Positions 26,001-32,353 of a stretch of 38,213 nt of DNA are shown here, one piece after another (the first letter of the stretch is position 1; each line of letters starts with the position of its first letter). Origin of the DNA: an uncultured Lachnospiraceae bacterium (GTDB lineage: Bacteria; Bacillota; Clostridia; Lachnospirales; Lachnospiraceae). The stretch lies in assembly GCA_902783765.1 (NCBI GenBank), contig CACZSB010000172.1, positions 1 through 38,213 of the forward strand. The letters run 5' to 3'. The notes under the pieces were generated by a model. The model made no database searches. It had not been told where the DNA came from and saw only the letters and a program-made list of their open reading frames with translations. Both the position numbers and the translations under genes were made by a program.

Positions 26001-26675
26001 ATATTCCTTAAGTTCATCCCGCAGCTTCAAATAGGTTTTGGCTTTCTGGGATTGCTTTTCCAGGGGCCCCACCTGCTTTTCCAGTTCCCCCAGAATGTCT
26101 TCCACCCGTTCCCGGGCATTTCTTTCGGATTCCAGCTTTTTCAAACTGATATCCCGGCGCTTTTTAAAACGAACAATGCCGGCTGCCTCATCAAACATCA
26201 GCCGGCGCTCCTCCGGTTTATTGGAAAGCACCTGGTCAATTTGTCCCTGACCGATTATGGAATAGCCTTCTTTTCCGATACCGGAGTCATAAAATGTTTC
26301 ATAAATCTCCCGGAGACGGCAAAGGTTTCCGTTTAAACGATACTCGCTCTCGCCGGATCGAAAGACCTGGCGGGATACCACCACTTCGTCATAATCCAGG
26401 GGAAGGGCCCGGTCCTGATTATCTATGGTCAGCGAAACGTAAGCATAGCTCATGGGACGACGGTTCTCCGTACCGGAGAAAATCACGTCCTGCATATTGC
26501 TGCCCCGCAGCTGTCTTGCGCTTTGCTCGCCCAGGACCCAGCGGACAGCGTCCGCCACATTACTTTTTCCGCTTCCGTTCGGGCCCACAATACCCATAAT
26601 CCCGGGGGTGAATTCCATCACGGCCCGGTTGGCAAAGGATTTAAAGCCCTGTGTTTCAATCTTTTTTAAATACAT
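23097..26675 (-). CDS. smc: Chromosome segregation protein SMC
   Basis: SMC is the ATPase of the bacterial condensin that compacts and separates chromosomes. The 1192-residue chain has Walker A GPNGSGKSN (31-39), a first coiled coil (about 165-500), a hinge (about 510-660, starting near YGGSVKAIMD), a second coiled coil, the ABC signature LSGGEKAL (from about 1090) and Walker B FCLLDEIEAALD (about 1114-1125). Its partners ScpA and ScpB are not in the window. It lies between rnc and ftsY, the usual Firmicute order. Confidence 0.98.
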   Translation of the reverse strand: MYLKKIETQGFKSFANRAVMEFTPGIMGIVGPNGSGKSNVADAVRWVLGEQSARQLRGSNMQDVIFSGTENRRPMSYAYVSLTIDNQDRALPLDYDEVVVSRQVFRSGESEYRLNGNLCRLREIYETFYDSGIGKEGYSIIGQGQIDQVLSNKPEERRLMFDEAAGIVRFKKRRDISLKKLESERNARERVEDILGELEKQVGPLEKQSQKAKTYLKLRDELKEYEVGVFALEADELEKKLNAARQNLAMVSGDLEQARQESGQLKERFDTLSEENDELEKWLIRSQAQLADLRVENESREGRISLLEEQIKAAETNSDLVDERLRDYDAAIHRAEEEREGFYRQKNEVDQQLDDIDDQISTLEEAEETVQETVRDLEYQIDQGNKAILESLDRKAAISSSLASLDTREEQNQLRLDALEQEMAGSRTLHQELESRLQKLYQDVDKIQKDISSRETVLADQRQEREKVRQNIRRDEDELHNTRAELSVLANVKEHLSNLIERYDGYGGSVKAIMDRKKDFSGVCGVIADLISTEKKYETALETVLGARIQNIVTETEEQAKDIIQYLKRERLGRATFLPLDSVKEGRSLARPEALQEKGALGTAASLVKYNKRYEAVVQFLLGQALVVDHIEHALSIARKYNHKLSIVTLEGEYLTPGGVISGGAYKSNSNLLGRRRELEEADKKEKELKQRQKELTESLTGLGMDAEILSQRLKKEEEAIQELQLKKAALEAQRNSQKQEAERLGQRLLGQDQEVNRIRQDQSSLADQRSQMNRSVDDLNEDHEMLRKNVMELAVELDHVKAGAQDHSHKLEELRLIFSNLTQKGEFLLESVRRSNDEIHRIQEEKQELTEGLTSVGDVIREREAEILQLKADIEAVGAAVVQLEQEYEEKTLLKEEKRQQLQDIFEAREALGSRLTDLDKEHFRLDSAEQRLEEEIEKQAEYLWNEYEMTPSQAKAERNTELVNPAEARRFIAQKKREIKELGPVYVEAIEKYKEVSERYEFLKNQQQDLVKAEEELLNMIRDLEKGMREQFKEQFALIQQEFSKVFSELFGGGRGSISLDNEEDVLSSGVIINAQPPGKKLQNMLQLSGGEKALTAIALLFAIQNLKPSPFCLLDEIEAALDEPNVKRFADYLFRLRNATQFLIITHRRGTMEMADRLYGITMQEKGVSALVSVNLTDPASKAILDEED

Positions 26676-26698
26676 CTCCCAGCTCCGACGGAAGGAAA

Positions 26699-27367
26699 TT
26701 ACTTCCGTAGTTTCATTAAGGCATCCGCTGCCGCCGCCTGTTCGGCCTGCTTTTTGCTGCTGCCTGTGCCGGCCCCTATGGGATTTTCCTCCAGAAGGAC
26801 TTCCACTCGAAAGCTTTTTTCATGGACCGGTCCGCTTTCTTCCAGGATCCGATAGCGAAGGGAAACGCTGCCCTGCTGCTGAAGAAGCTCCTGAAGTTCT
26901 GTTTTGGCATCAAAGGTCAGGGGATTATGGTCCATTATGTTCAACACATTATTCTGAACAAAATGCCGGGCCCTGTCTAAGCCCCCGTCCAGGAAAATGG
27001 CACCGATTAACGCTTCCATGGCATCAGCCAGCAGGGAATCCCGATTCCGTCCACCGGATTTTTCCTCGCCCTTGCCCAAATACAGGGCATCCCCCAGATT
27101 TAACCGTCTGGCGCAGGCAGCCAGGGCTGTTTCACAAACCATTTGAGCCCGGTGCCGGGACATTTCCCCCTCACTCATCCGGGGATAATAGCGGTATAAA
27201 TATTCACTGGCACATAATTCCAGCACCGCATCCCCCAGGAATTCCAGTCTCTCATTATGAGCCTGTCCCCGGTTCTCGTTAGAATAAGAGGAATGGCAAA
27301 GGGCCGTCTTCAGCAAGGACTGATTCTGAAAAACAAACCCGATATTAAGCTCTCCGGGATTGGACAT
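26699..27367 (-). CDS. rnc: Ribonuclease III
   Basis: RNase III cuts double-stranded RNA, including rRNA precursors. The signature NERLEFLGDAVLEL (38-51) and the second catalytic segment DAMEALIGAIFLDGG are present, followed by a C-terminal double-stranded RNA-binding domain (about 150-222) with GTGSSKKQAEQAAA. I start it at 27365-27367 (222 residues), which has an AAAGGAG ribosome site. The open frame continues 23 codons upstream, but these lie over the acpP terminator hairpin. Confidence 0.96.
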   Translation of the reverse strand: MSNPGELNIGFVFQNQSLLKTALCHSSYSNENRGQAHNERLEFLGDAVLELCASEYLYRYYPRMSEGEMSRHRAQMVCETALAACARRLNLGDALYLGKGEEKSGGRNRDSLLADAMEALIGAIFLDGGLDRARHFVQNNVLNIMDHNPLTFDAKTELQELLQQQGSVSLRYRILEESGPVHEKSFRVEVLLEENPIGAGTGSSKKQAEQAAAADALMKLRK

Positions 27368-27385
27368 GGCATCTCCTTTAATACA

Positions 27386-27428
27386 GAAAAGGCCGCGTTC
27401 CCCGGGGAAAGAATCCCCGGGTGCGCGG
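27386..27428 (-). terminator. Terminator or attenuator between acpP and rnc
   Basis: An 8-bp core stem (27401-27408 with 27414-27421) is capped by a 5-nt loop and extended by CCGCG/CGCGG (27393-27397 and 27424-27428) across small bulges. On the minus strand CCTTTTCT follows. The plus-strand side also ends in a T-run, but no plus gene is there. No promoter is visible between it and rnc. Confidence 0.72.
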
Positions 27429-27457
27429 TTTTTCATGGAATCGGTCGAGGCAGTTCC

Positions 27458-27685
27458 TTATGCCACGGTCTTCAGCAGATCACAGGCATCCTGTACCGTA
27501 ACGACCTTTTCCAAAGCTTCGTCGGGAATGGATATTCCGAATTCGTCTTCAATGGCGATGACGATTTCCGCGATATCCAGAGAATCCGCATCCAGATCCT
27601 CCCCAAAGGCCTTTTCCGGGGTCACATCTTCCAGATTCAGGTTCAGTACCCGGGCTACAATCTCTCTGATCTTATCCAGTTCCAT
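27458..27685 (-). CDS. acpP: Acyl carrier protein
   Basis: AcpP carries growing acyl chains in fatty acid synthesis. This acidic 75-residue protein has the phosphopantetheine site DADSLDIAE with Ser35. The AAGGAG ribosome site overlaps the plsX stop, and acpP starts 3 bp after it, so PlsX and AcpP are made together. A strong hairpin follows the gene. Confidence 0.97.
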   Translation of the reverse strand: MELDKIREIVARVLNLNLEDVTPEKAFGEDLDADSLDIAEIVIAIEDEFGISIPDEALEKVVTVQDACDLLKTVA

Positions 27686-27687
27686 TT

Positions 27688-28719
27688 TTACTCCTTTTCT
27701 CCGTCCTCTGTATTGACGGACGTGATGCTTCCTTTTATTTTGTCGGTTAAGCCTGCATCGCTGAAATCAATGCATTGGCCCACCGCGTTACACAATTCTT
27801 TCCAGCCGGAACTGCCGTGGGTTTTTACAATCAGACCGTTCAAGCCCAGCATGGGTGCGCCTCCGTAGGCGCTGGCATCCAGGGTTTTGAACGTATCCTT
27901 CAGGGAACCTTTTACCATCAAGGCGCCTATTTTGGTGGACAGGTTCCGGGTCATGGCTTTCTTTATCATGATGATAAAGGCTGAGGCAGTCCCCTCATAA
28001 AGCTTTAAGGCCACATTGCCCGCGAAGGCTTCGGTAACAATCACGTCCGCAGCCCCGTGGGGAATCTCCCGGGCCTCGATATTGCCGATAAAGTTAATAT
28101 CCTTGCAGGCCTTTAACAGAGGATAGGTCTCCTTTGACAGGGCATTGCCCTTTTCCTCTTCCACCCCGATATTCAAAAGACCCACAGTGGGGGCGGGAAT
28201 ATGCATCATATCCCGCATATACAGGGAGCCCATTTTGGCAAATTGTACCAGATGGGAGGAACGGGCATCCACATTGGCGCCACAGTCCAACAGCAGCGAC
28301 ACCCCTTTCAGCGTGGGCAAAAGGGGCGCCAGAGGCGCACGCTCCACACCGGGCAAACGGCCCACCAGCAGCTGTCCCCCTGCCAAAACCGCTCCGGTGC
28401 TTCCGGAGGAAATAAAGGCATCGGCCTCCCCGCTGCGGATCATTTTCTGGGCAATAACCAGGGAAGAATCCTTCTTTTTCCGAATGGCGTTCACCGGATG
28501 TTCTGCCATTTCGATGATTTCCGTGGCATTAACGGGAATCAGCCTGTCTGCGGGATATGTATAAGCCCCTAAAAGAGGCTTAATAATCGCTTCCTGGCCC
28601 ACCAGCAGAATCCTGGCCCGGGGGTATTTTTCCACTGCGCGAACCGCGGCTTCCACAGGGGCGGCCGGGGCGTTATCTCCGCCGTGGGCATCTAAGGCTA
28701 TGGTTACAAAATCTTTCAT
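27688..28719 (-). CDS. plsX: Phosphate acyltransferase PlsX
   Basis: PlsX turns acyl-ACP into acyl-phosphate, the substrate of PlsY. The 343-residue sequence begins TIALDAHGGDNAP and contains SGSTGAVLAGG and GVERAPLAPLLPT, all typical. I use the ATG at 28717-28719; the open frame continues 12 codons further, but the promoter -10 at 28747-28752 lies within that part. The ribosome site GGAGAG is rather distant (about 12 nt). Confidence 0.96.
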   Translation of the reverse strand: MKDFVTIALDAHGGDNAPAAPVEAAVRAVEKYPRARILLVGQEAIIKPLLGAYTYPADRLIPVNATEIIEMAEHPVNAIRKKKDSSLVIAQKMIRSGEADAFISSGSTGAVLAGGQLLVGRLPGVERAPLAPLLPTLKGVSLLLDCGANVDARSSHLVQFAKMGSLYMRDMMHIPAPTVGLLNIGVEEEKGNALSKETYPLLKACKDINFIGNIEAREIPHGAADVIVTEAFAGNVALKLYEGTASAFIIMIKKAMTRNLSTKIGALMVKGSLKDTFKTLDASAYGGAPMLGLNGLIVKTHGSSGWKELCNAVGQCIDFSDAGLTDKIKGSITSVNTEDGEKE

Positions 28720-28746
28720 AAAGTCATCAACTCTCCAAGCAGTATG

Positions 28747-28775
28747 AATATACACAGTTGTATTTTCAAAATCAA
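28747..28775 (-). promoter_or_regulatory. Promoter of plsX-acpP
   Basis: TTGATT (28770-28775) and TATATT (28747-28752) are 17 bp apart on the minus strand. The -35 overlaps the TGA stop of the upstream membrane-protein gene. A small inverted repeat ATACA-ACTG-TGTAT next to the -10 could be an operator, but it matches no lipid regulator site I know. Confidence 0.65.
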
Positions 28776-29086
28776 GGTATCCCCAAAAAATAAAAGAAAA
28801 TGAGGATCAGCATCATGGCTCCGTTCAGGAGCAGTCCCAATCGGTAATCCGGTCTGGCCTGGCCCTTCAGAATGTATCGGCCATACAGGGGCAGTCCAAA
28901 ACCGGTGAGGGATGCCAGCAGCGCCACCATACCCAGCAGAGCGTCCCTAAGTCCCAGATTTCCGTTCCCTGAGATGGCCTTAATAAATAAATAAAGGGTC
29001 AGGAGCAGGGACAGTACAAAAAGCCCCAGGGAAGCCTGCATATAGGTGATGGAATCCAGCTTGTTTTTCAGGCGCTTTTTATCCAT
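28772..29086 (-). CDS. Small three-helix membrane protein of unknown function
   Basis: This 104-residue protein has a basic N-terminus (MDKKRLKNKLD) and three or four hydrophobic segments (about 17-37, 46-68 and 82-102). It resembles the small DUF6142-type membrane proteins of Clostridia in size and layout, but I do not recognise a defining motif. The ribosome site is weak and it starts 3 bp after yfbR, so it is probably co-translated. No function can be given. Confidence 0.72.
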   Translation of the reverse strand: MDKKRLKNKLDSITYMQASLGLFVLSLLLTLYLFIKAISGNGNLGLRDALLGMVALLASLTGFGLPLYGRYILKGQARPDYRLGLLLNGAMMLILIFFYFLGIP

Positions 29087-29089
29087 AAA

Positions 29090-29665
29090 TCACATTTCAT
29101 CCAGGGAGCGGCTATAGGGTTCCAGAAACTCTTTCATGAAGATTTCTGCCTCCGGCAGGCTTATTTCCTTTAATTTATCCCGGGTGGCCGTTTCCGCCTT
29201 CATAAATTCCCGGTTGCCGGCCTTTGCTTCCTCCAGGCATTTAATCAATGCAGATAGCTTATCCGCCGCCTTTACCAGTTTCCACAGGGGCTCTTCCGCT
29301 TCCTCCGGACAAAGGAGGGGACGAAAGTCTTCCCGAAGGTCCTCCGGCAATTTGGATAAAAGCTGCTGCGCTGCCTGATCCTCCAGATGACGATAAGCAG
29401 CCCGGATATGTTCGTCATTATACTTGACGGGGGTGGGCATATCTCCGGTGAGAATCTCTGTGGCATCGTGAAACAGTCCCAGCAGTGCAGCCCGTTCCGG
29501 ATTATAATGTCTGCCCAGCCGCCGATTCCCGATCAAAGCCAAGGCATGACATAAAAGGGCTACTTCCTGGGAATGCTCACTGATATTCTCTGTGCGGGAG
29601 TTTCGCATCAGGGACCAGCGGTTGATATATTTCATCCGCCCCAGCATGGCGTAAAAGCTGTACAT
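29090..29665 (-). CDS. yfbR: YfbR-like 5'-deoxynucleotidase (HD domain)
   Basis: YfbR-type enzymes dephosphorylate deoxyribonucleoside 5'-monophosphates. The HD-domain metal residues are visible: His31 in SEHSQEVA, His66-Asp67 in LFHDATE, and the family segment GDMPTPVKY (74-82). Length is 191. It starts just before, and is likely coupled to, the stop of the large solute-binding protein gene, with GGAGG as ribosome site. A nucleotide-salvage role fits the family; the link to the solute-binding protein is unclear. Confidence 0.93.
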   Translation of the reverse strand: MYSFYAMLGRMKYINRWSLMRNSRTENISEHSQEVALLCHALALIGNRRLGRHYNPERAALLGLFHDATEILTGDMPTPVKYNDEHIRAAYRHLEDQAAQQLLSKLPEDLREDFRPLLCPEEAEEPLWKLVKAADKLSALIKCLEEAKAGNREFMKAETATRDKLKEISLPEAEIFMKEFLEPYSRSLDEM

Positions 29666-29667
29666 GA

Positions 29668-32112
29668 TCAGTCCTCCGTCACCTGAGGATAAACATCCAA
29701 AAAGGCCACGTCGTCCATCCAGGTCCAGTACAGACTGTGTCCCCCCACCAGGGTGGAAACATCGATGGTTTTCACATTATAAACCAGGTAATCGCAAAGG
29801 GTGTAGCAGGGAAGCTCCACGGCCCAGGCATTGACCCGGTTCATGATCTGCTTGGCCATGGCGGAAGCCGCCTCCTGATCATCACTGGCCATCATGGAAT
29901 CGAATTCTTTAATCCATTGATCCAGTTCCTCATCCTTAATGCCAAACAAATTGGTATTGGATCCGCTGGCATAGTGGAGGTCGAAATTGGGGCTGCCGAT
30001 GCAGTTCCATGAGGCACACCACAAATCCGCCTCTCCCAGATAAAGGTAAACCAGCATATTTTCGGCACTGCTCACATAGCGCACATCCAGGCTGATACCC
30101 AGCTGATACAGCACGGATTTGGCATAGGCCAAGGCGCTGAAGGAGGGATGCTCATCCTGCAGGGAACCGCTGAGCATAATCTCATAGCGCATGGATGCGC
30201 CCTCCGGGGCCTGGGTGAATTTTCCGGTATTTTCGTTATATGTGTAGCCGGCCGCCATCAGGTACCCTTTCACAGCCTCCAGACAGGCGCTGAAGCGGGA
30301 CATTTCATCATCCTGATAGGTATAAACCAAGCTGCCGTCCGGCGCCGTATCAAAGGCCCGGCTGTCTCCTTCCGGAGTAAGTCCAAAGAAAGGAGAAATG
30401 GGATACTCAATAATATGAACAGAATTCCCAAAGTATTCCCTGAAAGAGGAATCCCGGAAAGCGGAAATGGCAATCAAGAGACCCCGGCGAAGATTCAAGG
30501 ATTCCTGAGAATAGGAGTCATCTCCCACCTTCACCTGATCTGCGCGGATACCGATATAGCTGTATCCCAGATCCAGAATCTCTTCCACATAGAGCTTGTC
30601 TCCCACCAGCGAGCCATTTTCGTTGACGGCGCAGAGAGATTCATAGGTTTGGCGGCTGCCTTCCAGCACCACGATATCCAGGTCTCCCCCACCTACCTGT
30701 TCCTGCACATCCTCTCCGTAAGCCCGGATGGAAAGGAATTCAATATCGGAGGTCTCCTTATAATAATTCTCATTCCGTTTCAGATAGACCGTGACACCGT
30801 CGTAGCCGGAGAACACATAGGGACCGGCCCCCAGGGGCTCCTTTAATGCTTTTTCAGGCACCTGATAATTGCCCCGGACAAAACCGAATTTATGGGCCTC
30901 GTAATCATACAGCAGGGGATCGCCGTAATAATGGAGGGGCACGATAACCATATCAAAGAAATCGTAAATACTGTCTGTGGCCTTGCCGTGGATGCGAAGT
31001 TTTACCGTATAATCCCCCAGGCGGACGATACCGCTGATATAATCCACAGGCTCGCCCCCGGATTCCTGCATCCGGCGATTTAAAAGCATTTCCCTGCAAT
31101 AATCGGCCATGGAAGCGTCAAAAAAGTTTTCATCCACCGCATAGCGCTCCGCCAGGGCTCTGAAATCCAGCCCGTAGCTGGCAATCACATCCTCACAGAC
31201 CTGTTCCAGGGACTTATCCAGCAGATTATAATTCAAATCTCTGCCATAAAGATTATAAAAGAATTCCACGGCGGAATTGCCGTAACCTAAGGCTGCGTAA
31301 GAGGTCCATATATTTTCGCTTTGTTCAGCCTCGGCATGGAGCACATTGGCAATGGTCTGCCGAATATAGGCTTCCATGGTTTCTCCGGGATTAAAGACTT
31401 CTTCCCAGATTTCCTCACTGCTGATTTCTATGGATTCTGCCAGGGAGTTGTTGTAATAATAATTCTTCAGGCCCACCACATCATAGCCCCGCAGGAAGCC
31501 ATCGCCCTGGAAATTGGGCTGCAGGCGGACATAGAGATTGAAAATCAGATCATCCACCGTCAGTTTGACCCCGTCGCTGAAAAAGATGCCGTCCTTCAGC
31601 CGCAGGGTAAAGGAAGTTTCGTCTGCTTCCTCATTGTATTCCACCATAATATCCGCGGGTCCGGTGTACAGATAGCGTTTTCCCTGATAATAACTGTATT
31701 CACCCTCGCTGGCCTGCATAATCACCTTACCGGCCCGATCCCGGGTCAGTAAATTGATGCCCACCAGCTTCATAACGCTTTCGTCTCCCTCACAAAGATT
31801 TTGGAAGGGATCGAATTTACCCTCCAGGCGGGAAACCCCCACCCGAAGCTTGGTGCTGTACTTCAGTTCAGGCGGCTCCGTACCGGTGGTGGTGATTTGC
31901 TCGGTGCTTTCGCTGCTGGCCCCAGGGTCAGTGGAAGAAGGATCGCTCTCCTGGGGAGAAGAACTGCTTGTCTGCCGATTGACCAGCTCCGAAAAATTAA
32001 AAATATCCCCGATCCGGCTGCCACGAATCAGCAGCGCCGCCACTAAGATCAACAACAGACCGCCCAGGGTAGCTGTAATGATTCCCAGAATCTTATTCGT
32101 CTTATGGTTCAT
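29668..32112 (-). CDS. Membrane-anchored extracellular solute-binding protein, family 5 type
   Basis: This 814-residue protein has an N-terminal hydrophobic anchor (about 8-29) with no lipobox cysteine, a Ser/Thr/Glu-rich linker (about 45-80), and a large domain resembling peptide/nickel-binding ABC proteins: FTLRLKDGIFFSDGVKLTVDD and the later KEPLGAGPYVFSGYDG segment. It is about 250 residues longer than usual, with a helical insert at about 225-350. No permease or ATPase genes are nearby, so it is an orphan and transport is inferred only from the fold. It is transcribed from its own promoter, with GAGGA before the ATG. Confidence 0.87.
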   Translation of the reverse strand: MNHKTNKILGIITATLGGLLLILVAALLIRGSRIGDIFNFSELVNRQTSSSSPQESDPSSTDPGASSESTEQITTTGTEPPELKYSTKLRVGVSRLEGKFDPFQNLCEGDESVMKLVGINLLTRDRAGKVIMQASEGEYSYYQGKRYLYTGPADIMVEYNEEADETSFTLRLKDGIFFSDGVKLTVDDLIFNLYVRLQPNFQGDGFLRGYDVVGLKNYYYNNSLAESIEISSEEIWEEVFNPGETMEAYIRQTIANVLHAEAEQSENIWTSYAALGYGNSAVEFFYNLYGRDLNYNLLDKSLEQVCEDVIASYGLDFRALAERYAVDENFFDASMADYCREMLLNRRMQESGGEPVDYISGIVRLGDYTVKLRIHGKATDSIYDFFDMVIVPLHYYGDPLLYDYEAHKFGFVRGNYQVPEKALKEPLGAGPYVFSGYDGVTVYLKRNENYYKETSDIEFLSIRAYGEDVQEQVGGGDLDIVVLEGSRQTYESLCAVNENGSLVGDKLYVEEILDLGYSYIGIRADQVKVGDDSYSQESLNLRRGLLIAISAFRDSSFREYFGNSVHIIEYPISPFFGLTPEGDSRAFDTAPDGSLVYTYQDDEMSRFSACLEAVKGYLMAAGYTYNENTGKFTQAPEGASMRYEIMLSGSLQDEHPSFSALAYAKSVLYQLGISLDVRYVSSAENMLVYLYLGEADLWCASWNCIGSPNFDLHYASGSNTNLFGIKDEELDQWIKEFDSMMASDDQEAASAMAKQIMNRVNAWAVELPCYTLCDYLVYNVKTIDVSTLVGGHSLYWTWMDDVAFLDVYPQVTED

Positions 32113-32183
32113 AAAGATATCCTCATATTTTTGACATTAACAACAGCAGTATCAGTCCTTTCAGACCATACCGGCTCCTGCGT

Positions 32184-32212
32184 ACTATAGCACAAACGGC
32201 TGCTTTCGTCAA
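32184..32212 (-). promoter_or_regulatory. Promoter of the solute-binding protein-yfbR operon
   Basis: TTGACG (32207-32212) and TATAGT (32184-32189) are 17 bp apart on the minus strand, with an extended -10 TGC. The start site would be near 32177, giving a leader of about 65 nt. Confidence 0.72.
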
Positions 32213-32275
32213 TTTTAGGAAGGCATGATTCCTCTGGCACGAGGGCTGTTCCTTTCCGTCTTTCTGCGCTTCCGC

Positions 32276-32304
32276 TTGAATCCGCAGCCGGATTAGTGTA
32301 AAAT
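32276..32304 (+). promoter_or_regulatory. Promoter of clpC-radA-chrA-chrA
   Basis: TTGAAT (32276-32281) and TAAAAT (32299-32304) are 17 bp apart. I searched by eye for CtsR-type tandem heptads and a CIRCE repeat in the 241-bp region and saw neither, so the usual Firmicute heat-shock control of clpC is not apparent here. Confidence 0.68.
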
Positions 32305-32311
32305 CCATAAA

Positions 32312-32328
32312 GGCGGCCTTGGGCCGCC
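32312..32328 (+). other. GC-rich hairpin in the clpC leader
   Basis: A perfect 7-bp inverted repeat GGCGGCC/GGCCGCC with loop TTG lies about one nucleotide after the expected transcription start. With no T-run behind it, it is not a terminator; a 5'-end stabilising hairpin is plausible. Confidence 0.6.
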
Positions 32329-32353
32329 CCAATACGATTATTTAGGAGCAGCT

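Noticed and set aside
25437..26336. A 299-codon plus-strand open frame, with others at 24204-24893 and 26452-27282
   Set aside because: They lie antisense to smc and rnc. The Phe/Leu/Gln-rich translation mirrors the Glu/Lys/Gln-rich coiled coil, so these are shadows.
28740..28775. FapR-type operator at the plsX promoter
   Set aside because: Only a 5-bp inverted repeat around the -10 is visible; it does not match the FapR site pattern I know.
32113..32353. CtsR or HrcA (CIRCE) operators upstream of clpC
   Set aside because: I looked for tandem GGTCAAA-like heptads and TTAGCACTC inverted repeats and saw neither.
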